The notes beneath the pieces are model-generated. The model saw only the letters and a list, made by a program, of their open reading frames with translations, was not told where the DNA came from and did not search any database. A stretch of DNA of 64,000 nt, from positions 105,415-169,414 of the forward strand of contig JTDE01021160.1 in assembly GCA_014338405.1 (NCBI GenBank). Reading direction: 5' to 3'. Numbering within the stretch: the stretch's first letter is position 1; each line of letters starts with the position of its first letter. The translations under genes were made by a program, and so were the position numbers. Origin of the DNA: Paragonimus skrjabini miyazakii (lineage: Eukaryota > Platyhelminthes > Trematoda > Plagiorchiida > Troglotrematidae). This document shows, piece by piece, positions 35,518-46,640 of the stretch.

Positions 35518-35680
35518 TAAATGGATTGAGAATAACACAACGTTACGAGCAAGTTGTAATACTCTACGTTTCAACCACCTCGGGTGGCCTTCCTCAGGAG
35601 TGTTGTAATCGAGAGTAATCGAGTGTAATCGTAGAGTATTACAACTTGCTCGTAACGTTGTGTTATTCTCAATCCATTTA
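35518..35680. repeat. perfect 51-bp inverted repeat with 61-bp loop
   Basis: Bases 35,518-35,568 (starting TAAATGGATTGAGAATAACA) are the exact reverse complement of 35,630-35,680. In the loop, GTAATCGA is repeated three times in a 10-bp rhythm (35,604-35,633), next to the hammerhead-like segment. Perfect identity of the arms in sequence full of decayed repeats implies a recent origin or active arm-to-arm correction. Confidence 0.9.
35569..35597 (-). ncRNA. hammerhead-like ribozyme core of Penelope type
   Basis: Minus strand: CTGAGGA (plus 35,591-35,597), stem II AGGCCACC-CGA-GGTGGTT with all seven pairs formed (two G-T), then GAAA (plus 35,569-35,572) and CG. This fits the CUGANGA / GAAA consensus. 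A minimal stem III (ACG with CGT) and cleavage after CGTA can be drawn within the hairpin arm. Minimal hammerheads like this are known in Penelope-like retroelements. Confidence 0.6.
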
Positions 35681-35765
35681 TCAATAACATGTTAAACACG
35701 ACGCCCAAACTGTTTGACTTCATTCGTACTAAATTTGGTGCGGATATCCTACAAGCCATTTTGCT

Positions 35766-38700
35766 CTTGGGGTTGAGCTGCACTCACAATAGAGGATTCG
35801 AAAAGTCTCCTTACGGTTACAGTTACTACTGCATTAGTCAGTGCGTTCCATAGTAGCACACTTTGAACTAGAAACTTCCCGGTCTACAAAATAATCTGTT
35901 TTAGTGAAAAACCCTATAATCGTTCGTACCTGGTTACTGGTAGGGTGTCAAGTGAAGGACCAGGAGCATGAATATTGTTACAGGTTAGGACTGATTCTCC
36001 ATTCTGCTGGTGACTCATCGATAGTTGAGTTAATGCTGTCAGCTTAATTGAGCAGGAGTTCAATTTAAATCTCGTGGCCCTCTTGAGAGACCTACGTTAA
36101 AAGTTTCCAGTATGGATGAAACCCCCAGGTGTTTGTTTCCAGGTGAGGACGTGCAATGGAATTTTTCATTGTAGAGCAAACATCCGTGACAATTATTTTT
36201 TACGTCCTTGTAAAAAACTAAGCTTCATCTGTGGCTTTCTCGCAACCGCCGCGTAATTTGTGGACAGATTTAATGTTCCCGTCACTAAGTGATATTTTTG
36301 CCCAGAATTTCAAAGCTTATTCAGCTCCAGATAAGAAACAAATCATTTGCGATGATGGATGTGTTAGAATACCGCTTATGGGGATGGGTATCAAGCGATT
36401 ACCCAGTAATCAATAGTTACGTAGTTTTAAGTGTTTCTGATGTGTATCAACATCCAACGGACGTGGTATGTCAGTATCATCATGATCATATCCTGAAGAA
36501 CTGTAATACATCGCCAAACTGCTATACCTTTATGCTGAACACAAAACTCAATTTAAAAACAAAGGAAAGCTACTGGTTATGACCTGATTCTTACAAACTT
36601 TCACTTTAAACCCAAGCAATCAGCAACAAAGTGCCTACACGCCTTGTAGGTCAACTAATTTGTAAGTTAAAAGTAGGAAGTCACCCATAAAACAGTTTAT
36701 ACTCATCCGTTTCACCGATTTCTTTTATTTCATGTCGGCGAATCCGAATAGCCATCCTATTCTCCGATATTTCCAGGCAGCTGCTGAGCTGGTCACGAAG
36801 CCTCTATTATCACTGAAACGAACACTGATTACGGTTCTCAAATTACTGATGGCTGTTCTACTTTCTAATTTTCAACTCATCTGTTGGCCAGCAACTACTG
36901 TAGGACAGTAAACTTGAAAACTTGTAAAGAAAGCACGATATGGTAAATGAGGGATTTGGATTGCTTATACGTTGGCCAGCAGTCTAAAACTGTGGCCTTT
37001 TAGGATTTGGATCATTTCACTTTGTAAATTATGATGATCGAAACTCATCTTGCGTTCTTCTGTTTACTCGTGCACTGTTGCCATCTGGAACGTTAAGAAG
37101 AGACCTTAAAATGTATGACATCATTAAACTACAGAAGCCATGGTTTGCAACAGTATGTTCACACTGTTCTAGTTGTTACCTTCTAACTTACTACCCTTAA
37201 ATGTAAACGCGTTTTCTGTTTGACACCAAAGATGTAACAAGCCGTAGAACACTATCATACTTTGAAAAATGCGAGTTTCGGTTTTTTTCCCGCATAATTC
37301 TGTCAGTTACTATGCACCATCTTAAGTAAACAACAACAACGTCCAAAGCATCAGATTCCATTCTAACCCTGACGTTAATATTGCAGTCTACGAACGCTTT
37401 ATAGCGTCAGTGTATGAAGACACCTCATAACGTGTCAAGCTTTTTCCTAACCGATACATACTATCGACGTAGTAAATGAGGATCAGTTATAGCTGTGTAT
37501 GTGGTTGGCTAAGCCGCGCAAAGTCATAATCACAAAATCACAAAAGGGTTAGCATGGTAAAAGTAACCCATAACACATACCAGCGAAGCGGTTACTCTTA
37601 CTGCTATAGAAGATGAATGAACACAAATCTCATGCCTCGATCAACACTCAGGGTAGATTGCCCCTTTCACAGTCAGGTAGACTTTTTGAACAGCTCACTT
37701 TGAAAAAAACGTAGCAAACTGAACTTGAGTTCCTCCTAAAGCGGGTTACATTCTCGACCAGATAGAAGGTTGAATGCAGGTTTACACTCTTATGAGGCAC
37801 TGTGCTTGTGAATTTGTATTGGACATAACCAACTTAGTCTCTTTAAACCAGCCGTTGTCACTCGGTAGTACTAATCAGGCTGGCCGATCTCCGGAACCAT
37901 AGGTGAAAATTTTCTCTCCTACAACAGGTAAGGAGTGTACAAAGAGAGCTTGCTCATTTTTACCTTAACTGACAACTTGCGCTCCATTGACATGTTTGCA
38001 GCACTTTTTAACGTAAACTTATAAGCTGATCGCTGATGGCAAACTTGTAGAACATGCCACAATCCTATGCGAGTTTGTTGTTCAAAACACCAAAAAATCG
38101 TGGCTATTTAGTAAGTAAAGAAAAATACGGAAACAGAATCGTACCCCGAAGAAGGTTACTGTTATTTTGAACATAAGGTGAACTGTGACCATTAAGTGTG
38201 GTGTGTATGAATTGTATGAATAGATCGATTTAGGGTAGGATGCGTCGTGGGTTTAACACTGAGATCCAGATGTATACGGTTCGGAAAGCAACAAGGTACA
38301 CTCATTTCACATACTCGTTTAGAAGCAAGAAAACAGAGATAACCGAATACGCAAACTAATCGGCTGTAAATCACGAGGTTTAATAGGGGGAACTGAAGAT
38401 CAGTTGTTCAAAGATGGAGAACCATCTGTCACAGCAATCATCGTTCTTAGACCACTATGGTATGTGTTTGGATCAAGCTTGTTATATTACTTTTAAGAGT
38501 ATAGCTCAAGGTTGTAAAAATATTCTGGCGCTTTGTTATACATTGTGTTTATGGAAAACAATAGCTTTCGACAAAGCGAAATAGTTGACGCATTCTTTCT
38601 ACAAAAGAAATGAAATTATGTCCGTACTGGACGCTTTCGCATGCTTGGACATTTGAGATCATGTAATAAAACTGATAGTTTTACAGTGAAATGTATTGGG

Positions 38701-39155
38701 TTGCCGAATATACCAAAGACAAACAAGAAGAGAACTTATTGTTATTCACAACCTTCGGCTGCTACGCCACCTCGTTGACAGGTGATGTGGTATTTTAGGG
38801 TTATGTAGTGAGGCAGTAGTCACAGATTCCGAAGGGAAATTAATTCACAGTTTGCCACTAGCCTGTTCACTTTTGTTGTTTGACTTATGTGAGTTTGGTC
38901 TGGTAATCCCAACGCTCTGCTTAGGCTTAGTAAAAACGAAATCGACTCAGTATATCATGGAATTTTTTGCAGCGCTAAACTGTCGAAGCATTGTTATCGT
39001 TCAGACTTATAGAGTTTTGAGGGGGTGCACTGGCTGTTTAATCACGCATTTTGAATGGATAAAGTAATTTGACGTTCCACCGATCGTCTCGGTAAAGGGC
39101 AGTCGCTTAATGAAAACTGGATGTTCATTCAACCAGTAGCTCTCACTCATCCTAC
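35766..39155. other. mostly unassigned
   Basis: From 35,674 the plus strand has a protein-like reading across the right end of the insertion (PFINNMLNTTPKLFDFIRTK), whose origin is unclear. A frame at 36,231-36,416 (GTG- or CTG-type start, LWTDLMFPSLSDIFAQNF) lacks a good acceptor. At 37,927 an acceptor-like and donor-like site coincide (CTCTCCTACAACAG/GTAAGG). No repeats of families A, B or C were found. Confidence 0.25.
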
Positions 39156-39222
39156 CTGTGATCCACATTCGTGCATCCGATTCCACAAAGTTACGTAGAG
39201 CTCGGTACGCTGATAAAAACAA
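39156..39222 (-). CDS. candidate internal exon, minus strand (67 nt)
   Basis: On the minus strand an acceptor with a long pyrimidine run (CTACTTTCCTTTATGCCACTCGATGGCCAG) precedes 67 bases in one open frame (LFLSAYRALRNFVESDARMW, IT) ending at a good donor (ATCACAG/GTAGGATGAG). The same frame stays open on both sides for 98 codons, so the exon could be longer. No family recognised. Confidence 0.3.
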
Positions 39223-41815
39223 CTGGCCATCGAGTGGCATAAAGGAAAGTAGACACAAGAATCTCCATTCCAGTTCCGGTAGTTGACTGGATAGCATGAT
39301 CATTTCTCAAAATACAAGATAACGGTTATTCAAACCACGTGTGAGTTATTACTTGGTAAGTTGGAAAGAGGGAGTTGGTTCTTCTTGTTCACACCGTCAC
39401 CTATGGGAACCAAAGAGACTAATCACAAAAACATTCACACTAACCACGGAGCTGATGAGGCATTGGAACTCAACTGGACGAATGAAGACCACATGCAGGG
39501 ACTATTGATACATGACGTTTAAATCAACGATAGACATCCAATAAAGATCACATAAAAGTTGTCTGCTGAGATACTGACAGCATTCTCCTGGCCAGTGACT
39601 ACCAGGCTAGTGCATGTCTGCAAAGTTTTAACAGGTCTGTGAGATGGCAATGCAACTCATACGAAACGCCCTTAATGAACCCGGGAAAGCCGAATGATGC
39701 GGAGTATTCTGTCTCACTTTTTCCAAAAATGCGCCAGCAATTAATGAGCAATTCCATCGATTATTTTATTGCATTAAGATTATATCAATACACAAATGTT
39801 ATGTTATATATGCACCAACATTAGATTATCATACAGTTAGTAATCACTAGTATGTTGCATCTAGTTGTTGCTCCAGCTGATACACGATTGAATAAAAATA
39901 ACTGGGATATAAAGTCGTGTTGTAAAAGATAATTTAAACTACCAGTTTCATCTGATGGAATAAAGTATCAACAGACCTAAGCAGCTGACAGCAGCACTAC
40001 AGAGTGAGTCGAGTAGGAAGAGTAAAGACAGGTTATTAGCAGATGAATGAAAATTGTGCGATAATTCGTGGTATTTACAACCAAATCCAAAGCTCCCATA
40101 ACCGGTCTTCTTCTTGAGCCTATGCGCATGGTATTGGAGAAAAGACGATGAGAATCGGGACAACATTAGTTGTCAGGCCGACTTTTTGAGTCAAGACATA
40201 TTGAATAAACCTGTTGTGTCCAGTTCGTGACTCTAATCTTCAACTAACACAGAATGTGACCTCAACCACTGGTCAGTAGTGCACTTCTATCCACATGGAT
40301 ACATCATATCCAATATAAGCACTGCATAGTGCACAGGAATCGTATTCGATTAGTCTTTCAGTTTGTTTAAAATTTATTTGACAGGCACGCCTAATTTCCT
40401 CTCCTTGATCATCGACGCAAATCGCACGTCTTCTTCTGCTAACACGAGTTATATGTCATCTGCCCGTTGAACAGACGATAAAATAGGTCAAGGTCATTTG
40501 TTCTCGTGCTTCTGTACAAAACTTGTATTTGAACGTGACTGTCGTCGTTCGACTGCTATTAGTGACCCACTGGATCAATAATACTCACGTGAGTTTCCAA
40601 CTTAGTGACCGAGATCGGTAAGGTTTTACAGATGAAAAACTGTGGAAGCAACATAAAACAAGACCAACCAAACAGTTAGTGGTCGCATTCGGCTGAAAAA
40701 AAAGACTAAAATCTAATGGTTTGATCGCGTAGTTTTGTGCACTGAACAAACATGTAGGACAATTATTATCTGCATACTTGGATTAGCAAGCTTTGGTCTA
40801 TCCTTGCTGATTTTAGTCTAAGCAAACGTATTCACAATTATCGGCGTAGATAGCAATTTTCGAAACCAATGTCCGAACACACTCTGAGCAAACAAAAGTG
40901 AGGCCATTGTCATTTTGGAGGGTAGAAAGGTCATCGTATTAAAAAAAAAAGATGAGCTAAGTAACAAGAAACTCGAGTATAAATCAAGTAATTACTAGCT
41001 CTAGTCAGCTCAAAGTGCATGAGGCGTGACAAATAAACCTTGAATAACAGTCTGACTTTTGTTTTCCTGATGCTTAGGTCAAACAGAAATATGCCAAGCT
41101 AAGCTGGATTTCACTCACACTGGGTTACAACTTTAGCATCTAGATTGAACTCAACCACATACCTGACTATTCACCCGAACGGCAATTATCTGAGGTTGTA
41201 GGGCATATTAATTCTACTTGTTAAATGCCAGGACTGTATTTTGTGAAGAAGGATGTCTCATAAAATGTAATGAATGGAACTCATATTAATGTTAGGCCAG
41301 GGAACTCGAGGAGCCTAATATTCTAACGGTTTAAACGTATAGTGATCAAAAGCAATCTGATATAACATAGCATGGCTCTGCGTATTTGCTGGTTTACTAA
41401 ATGCTACCATAGATAAGCTAGTCCAGAAGAAGTATAGACGGAAAACCGTAAGCAGGTCGACTATCGCAATGAGAACAAAACTGTGGACAAATCGAAAGTG
41501 GTATACTAATAATAGGACGTTCCAATGTAATCATTTTTTAATTAAACTCAGTGGATGCACCGATCACAAGCCGTTCGTCAATATAACGAGAAAAATACAG
41601 TGTACAATACTTAGCCACCTACAAAGGAGGTGGATCAGAAATCAAAAGTGTAATATCAAGTAGGGCAACTAGCGTGATGTTCATGGCTGATTGGGTAACA
41701 AACGTTTACATATCTGGTCGGAGAAAGTAAGATTTCTAAAAAGAAACAATTACTCAGCTGAAATAGCATACGGTTCCGACGGAAGACAGACAAAGACTGA
41801 CAAGTGGAACAGTCG
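39223..41815. other. unassigned sequence
   Basis: Short frames on both strands without splice support. A ten-base A run lies at about 40,941. A frame at 41,469-41,663 precedes candidate gene 3 but could not be joined to it. Confidence 0.3.
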
Positions 41816-42002
41816 ATGATCTGGTTTTATGAAATTTTACCAAAACAATTTGACAAGGTGTATGAAATCGAAAAGGTGTTTGCTGGATGTTCATTTAATC
41901 GTGACCAACTGAATATTGATAATGAGTTTATATCCTTCAGGGAAGAATTTGTCACTTCCAAATACTGTTGGCAAACAAGTATGGAGAAAATTAATCTTGA
42001 CT
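41816..42002 (+). CDS. candidate gene 3, first exon
   Basis: An ATG (upstream in-frame TGA eight codons before) opens 62 codons, beginning MIWFYEILPKQFDKVYEIEK and continuing VFAGCSFNRDQLNIDNEFI. It ends in phase 1 at an excellent donor (GACT/GTAAGTATG). The composition looks like a soluble acidic protein. The next exon matches phase across a 98-nt intron. The product is not recognised. Confidence 0.4.
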
Positions 42003-42100
42003 GTAAGTATGCACCTATAGATTAAACGAACTATAAAATTAGCCATGGGTAACAAACGTGATCGAGGAATACATTTTTTACTGTAACCTGCCATTAACAG

Positions 42101-42198
42101 CATGCAATTCAGAGAAAGGATTCGATGCATTTAATAGAACTTTTGGAACAGCATATGTGGCCATCTACATGGTTCAAACTAAATGGCAAATGATATTG
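42101..42198 (+). CDS. candidate gene 3, exon 2
   Basis: A strong acceptor (TTTACTGTAACCTGCCATTAACAG) is followed by CA, which completes a Ser codon. Then come 32 codons (CNSEKGFDAFNRTFGTAYVA, IYMVQTKWQMIL) to a possible donor TTG/GTGGGTTTG in phase 0. Without that donor the frame runs on to TAA at 42,215-42,217 and this would be the last exon. Confidence 0.35.
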
Positions 42199-42252
42199 GT
42201 GGGTTTGCTTTGCGGTTAATTCAAACTAAAACACCACTACGGAATCCGGTAG

Positions 42253-42465
42253 GATCCAAAGTTGTGCACAGTTTATCGGAGCAGCTGTAAACCTGGTTAT
42301 TCGCGTAGTCACGTTGAATGTTCAGGTCAAACTGGTTATGTACATAATAAATTAGACCAACAAGAATGCATAACTTATCACCAAGAGGAGTCTGTGGGTG
42401 GAAATCAGCTGTTAGCAGTTGGTAACTTAAAAGTCAGTAGCGCAACTAAACAAACTGAAGTGTGA
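42253..42465 (+). CDS. candidate gene 3, possible exon 3
   Basis: After a weak acceptor (CGGAATCCGGTAG) the frame matches phase 0 and reads 70 codons (DPKLCTVYRSSCKPGYSRSH at the start, then VECSGQTGYVHNKLDQQEC) to TGA. The spaced cysteines suggest a secreted or extracellular part, but the spacing fits no module that I know. The poor pyrimidine tract makes the join uncertain. Confidence 0.25.
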   Translation, partial: DPKLCTVYRSSCKPGYSRSHVECSGQTGYVHNKLDQQECITYHQEESVGGNQLLAVGNLKVSSATKQTEV

Positions 42466-42582
42466 ATACAAGCACATCGTGTCAATAGGAAAGACATCGT
42501 TGAGGAATACGGTTAACACTGAACACGTTCACGTCACTGGAAATATGAGGATGAATAGTGTGCTTGCGTCCCACCTGGCGAC

Positions 42583-43110
42583 AGGGCGTCCGAAACCCCG
42601 AGCAGCTATTCTGTCACCCTATCTCCCGTGCAGCTTGCAGTGATCAAAAGTTCCTTCTCAATGATACCTTCCAGAACCAACAAACACCATTGACCGTAAT
42701 GATTAACCATCTACCCATTCAGTTTGCAAGGTATTTCATCGCAAGTTCTGATCTCAGACAACCAGCCGCACTTAACTTGGAAACAATTCCTGGAATGAGC
42801 GGACAAGTAGCCGTTGCAGCAGCAAAGAGAGTTCAGAATAGTTACAGTCATCGGAATGGGAAAGCAAAGTCTCGGATAAAAATTTGGCAGAAGAATTCTG
42901 AAATTCGCTAAAGATACCACGAAATATTTGTATCTCGTGCTGCTAAAGCGACATTTGGCTACAGTACCGTTCAAGGATGGTTTGACAGACGAACGCGTTC
43001 GAGGCCACCCACGATGACCACGTATTATACCGGAAATCTATGAACCCATCCAACACCCATATGTGGATAAAGCAGCCGAAGTTTATTCTGACACAGGATT
43101 CTGATCTTAG
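42583..43110 (+). pseudogene. decayed coding region, unknown family
   Basis: From an acceptor-like GGCGACAG the frame reads GVRNPEQLFCHPISRAACSD and on to SHRNGKAKSRIKIW. One base shift near 42,885 continues it as RRILKFAKDTTKYLYLVLLK, then VPFKDGLTDERVRGHPR, an in-frame TGA, and PRIIPEIYEPIQHPYVDKAA up to a stop at 43,102-43,104. One shift and one stop in a clearly protein-like run suggest a broken gene or an old element. A micro-intron at the shift point is the alternative. The family is not recognised. Confidence 0.35.
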
Positions 43111-43143
43111 TGTTTAAAGTCCACCTACGTTAAAAGGAGGTAA

Positions 43144-43299
43144 ACAATTTTGGTAAAAGGCATCCGGAAGTGCCTGGTCCAGTGGACCGAGGAGATCGTT
43201 GTGAAACGTCGTGTGTACAATTCGTGTGACATGAGAATTGATAGGGTTTTGAAACAGAGAAATTCAGTCTATTGGCAAAGAGAGCGCATTAAGCTATAG
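43144..43299 (+). CDS. candidate exon after the decayed region
   Basis: An open stretch of 51 codons between TAA and TAG on the plus strand, containing VKGIRKCLVQWTEEIVVKRR and later RIDRVLKQRNSVYWQRERI. It is strongly basic and helical in composition. It may be a further piece of the region before it. The acceptor would be TTTTGGTAAAAG, which is weak. Confidence 0.2.
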   Translation, partial: TILVKGIRKCLVQWTEEIVVKRRVYNSCDMRIDRVLKQRNSVYWQRERIKL

Positions 43300-43394
43300 A
43301 AGTCCCCAAAGAACTAGACGGGAGACTTGTTAGAACGAGAAACGTCTGTGCTCATTAGAAAGAGGAAATGTGTGAGGACGTGAAATGAACCAAA

Positions 43395-43545
43395 CATTCA
43401 TTGGTTTCAAGTCCCTGGTATGACTTCGTAGCTCAGCTGGCACGGTACATGCACCATAAGGGTAGGGGTTCCTGTCGCTGTTTGGAGTTCAGTCGAAAGT
43501 CAGATTTTTCTCAAATGGATCACCTCATGATTAATAAATTTGTCA
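43395..43545 (+). mobile_element. family B SINE, plus partial copy
   Basis: Contains the A box (TTCGTAGCTCAGCTGGCACGG), a damaged B box (GTTTGGAGTTCAGTC), and the tail GATTTTTCTCAAATGGATCACCTCATG. The 5' body is missing. Confidence 0.65.
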
Positions 43546-45179
43546 CACTACTCACCAGTCTTGATGTGAGAAGTTTGATTATCGATCCATCGAACTCTAA
43601 TCATTTTACAGTATTACTGTTTTTTAATCGTAGTTAACCTAAATTCATTCCGTTTTTCAAGGATATCCAAAAGATGTTATAGGCCTAATTTTAGTGGATA
43701 ATACCTGCTCATCAGTATAAATTAGCCAATGAACCTCAAAATTTCGGTTTGGCTTCCACAATACGTAGTACGGAAGTAGAAAACATGAGACCAATAGACA
43801 TAACATATTGAGAACGGAATGACATTCACCATAGAATGGATATATGGTGACCTAATGTTTAACAGTAACCGGATTGGGACTGATTTGCCATAGTAGTCCT
43901 ACTAAATATCAAAAGTTGCAGGTCGTAGAGATGCATTACGATCGTTAAAGTTGTGGTCAACCCTCATTTGTGGCATGCTGAAGAGATGTGTCTCTCATTC
44001 AACGAAACCGTTTGCTTACGATTCACAATGCCTCCTTGAGTGAAAGCAGAGACAGTCTGTGTGTCTGACCCAGTACCGTAACTTCTGCAGCGTTGCACGT
44101 TCACCTCAGAAAAAAAGGATCTGTTAGCTAGGTTGTACCGTCGTACAAGTGATTTTGAGGAGCAGCTCAACATATGAGTTGATTTGACAAGCTCCGGTAA
44201 GCAAGATTCTGAGGAGGTTGATCCTGTTTCTCGGTACTGAAGTTGTATGCTACTAGTAAGATAGAACGGTGGCTTAAAAGACAGAACAAACTGTGCAGTA
44301 CGATTCCGATCTTTGAAAATACGGAAGTATGGGCTACTTCGCGCCCGAAGAAAGTAGACTGCCTATCTATTGTACTCAGTGCAACAAATTTCTCTCGCCC
44401 ATCGGGTTTTTAGCAAAGTAATCGTGAGAGGATGGTCACCTTTCTGTGTGAATCTGGGTACTGTTCAGCGTCTCCCCTAAAGTTAACACGGGAAGAGTCC
44501 AAGGGAAAATGAACATTGATTAACACCGGAAATCAGTTTTAGCACTGAGTAGTGTACAATCTGTGCCCAGAATCGTTGTTTACTAAGTGGTTCAGGAAGT
44601 TGAGCTGCAAGTTAGATGCTTATATATGCAGCTTCGTTGCTGACTACGAGACTAAATAGCAGTGGTTAGGACAATCTGACAGAAAAATGACGACAGCCAA
44701 CTCAGAAGAGGAGGCGAACAGAGAAGGAGGAGAACGGAAGAACTCGATATCAAAAAAAACATCCTGATGATGTTAAGTAAGTACTGTTAGCAACTGGCTA
44801 TTCACCATATTTTTTAAACGAAAGATAAAGAAGGTGCACACTTCCGGAACTAGACCATATAAAATACGATTATGTTTGGCTGTGGTCTTGTACAAAACAA
44901 AGAAACTGTACATCCCGTCCCCTTCTCATCAGATGCCACACCGAAAATGATACAAGCAATTTATAGCGGGCAAGCATAGTAACAAGAAGCGAAGCTTGCA
45001 CGTTTGTTGTTGGCAAGTCGATAACTTTTTGGATGTAGTGGAATGATGATATCGTTGCTATTAATGTTGTTACCACTATTGTCAGTGGTTAGACGGATGT
45101 AAAACGGCGTTGTTATCTACTTGACGAAATAAGACAGTTATCGCATCTTTTTTCTAGAAAGAATTGTGCAATATGAACA
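43546..45179. other. unassigned sequence
   Basis: Only short frames without splice support (43,964-44,173 and 44,870-45,076, both minus). No recognised repeats. Confidence 0.3.
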
Positions 45180-45365
45180 CTACTCATAAGCAAATGTGAC
45201 TGCTCACAAACAATAATTCACTCGTGCCTAATGTGAAGTCACTGGCGTAATGGTTAACATGGGTGCCTCGTAAAAGTGCGGCCGTGACAAGAATATGCGC
45301 TACTGACGAATTCTGACAAGAGTGAAACTCAAGTATAATGATTTTTTTTTCGAAAGTGGTTGTCT
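45180..45365 (+). mobile_element. family A retroposon, plus partial copy
   Basis: The segment runs from the CTCACAAACAATAATTCACTCGTGCC block through the tRNA-like head to AGTATAATGATTTTTTTTTCG. It includes the hammerhead-like strands CTGACGA (45,303-45,309) and GAAA (45,324-45,327), separated by ATTCT-GACA-AGAGT, which forms five pairs with one G-T. Stem I does not pair, so this ribozyme is likely inactive in cis. Confidence 0.6.
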
Positions 45366-45639
45366 GAAATGTTTATAAAAATGCAACATCTTCAATCAGT
45401 TGTTATTGATAATTGACTCATATTAACCAGAAATCTCCTACTACTTATCACTAGTTTAGGGGAGTGTTTTCAATTCCAGGTTTACAGTTTCAACTTTGTA
45501 TCCGGATAGGGATTTGTATTACTGATATGTTCTGACGACAGGACGATTGGACGTTCGGTTATCTTTTGTTTAAGGTATAAATGAGAAGTCTATGTGAAGT
45601 TTGAAGCTGCAGCTAACTGTGAAAGATATTTAATTTATA

Positions 45640-46080
45640 CTAGGAATATATAAAGGACTTTCCAGTCAGCCTCTTTCGAAAAGAATCACTAGACAAGTTT
45701 CGCTCTCATTAGAGCAGCTCGTCAGTAGTGTATATCCTTGTCACTACCAGGACTACAACTCAAGCCACGCTTTTTATGAGGTAACCATGCTGACCAGTGC
45801 GCCAATGTCCTCACATTAGGCGCAGTGGTCAACGTGGTTACCTCATAAAAAGCGTGGCTGGAGTTCTAGCTCTGGCAGTGGCAAGGATATACACTACTGA
45901 CTAGTTGTTCTAATGAGAGCGAAAGTTGTCTGGTGCTTCGTTTTGTAAGAGGCCGACAGGACAGTTTATGGGAATGTGACAACTGCGTTCAATTGTGGGT
46001 GATTTTCAATCTATATGAAAACCAAAACCTCTACTACTCATCAGTAATATACGAAAGATCTGGTTTGCCTCTCAGACGAG
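45640..46080. mobile_element. family A foldback: minus copy then plus copy
   Basis: 45,640-45,822 is a minus partial unit and 45,820-46,080 a plus unit. Arms of about 105 bp (45,697-45,801 and 45,821-45,925) are roughly 88% complementary by eye, around a 19-bp spacer centred on CACATTAGG. Both arms carry the hammerhead region. The minus arm keeps CTGACGA and GAAA but has three extra bases between core and stem II, and the plus arm has CTGACTA. Confidence 0.8.
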
Positions 46081-46254
46081 TTTGCCAGTAGCAAACACCA
46101 CCATATGCAGTCAGACTGGAGGTCGATTCTTGTTGAACATTAGTCATGGTCTGAAGCCGGTGTATTCTTGAGGTGCAGCATGTTTGGTTGTTAATTTAAT
46201 CTTCCACGTTCTTCATCCCTTCACCTTTCTGACTCACTAGTACGAGTGCAAAAC

Positions 46255-46640
46255 TTCCAATTATTTCAAATTGAACAACATCCACATTTGATGGCAGTCT
46301 TCTTATTCAGATGAGCAGTTTGGCTAGGCTACTCCGAAAAGAAACATTAAACACTAATCTCGTCGTCATTAGAGTCCATCAGTGATGTATATCCTTCTGT
46401 GGGCCGGAATCTGCACTCTTGTCCTCGTGTTTGTGAGAACAGCTGGTTAATCTCAATGCCAGTAACCAGAAGCGACCAAGTAACCATCCCCAATCACTCA
46501 GCCACAACCTTGTGTGGATGGTGTTGAGCTCACCCGACAGTTTTGAAAGAAGAGTTAACAGAACCATTCTGTCTCATTCAACTGATAACCTCGTGATCAG
46601 GGCTTCTAAATTAGGCTAAAGTTACTGTCTGCATTGGACC
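46255..46640 (-). mobile_element. family A retroposon, minus, strongly diverged
   Basis: The ends match (TTGAACAACATCCACATTTGATGG to CATTAGAGTCCATCAGTGATGTATATCC, and later AACTGATAACCTCGTGATCAGGGCTTCTAAA). The middle, including the promoter, is barely recognisable. Its hammerhead strands are broken (CTGATGG and CGAG). Confidence 0.45.

Larger units (their letters stand above)
35504..35765. mobile_element. small insertion flanked by 15-bp direct repeats
   Basis: ACAAGCCATTTTGCT occurs at 35,504-35,518 and identically at 35,751-35,765, enclosing 232 bp. This looks like a target-site duplication. The insert holds a long perfect hairpin and a hammerhead-like core, features reported for the terminal repeats of Penelope-like elements. 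It has no coding capacity for a transposition enzyme, so it would be non-autonomous or a terminal-repeat remnant. Confidence 0.55.
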
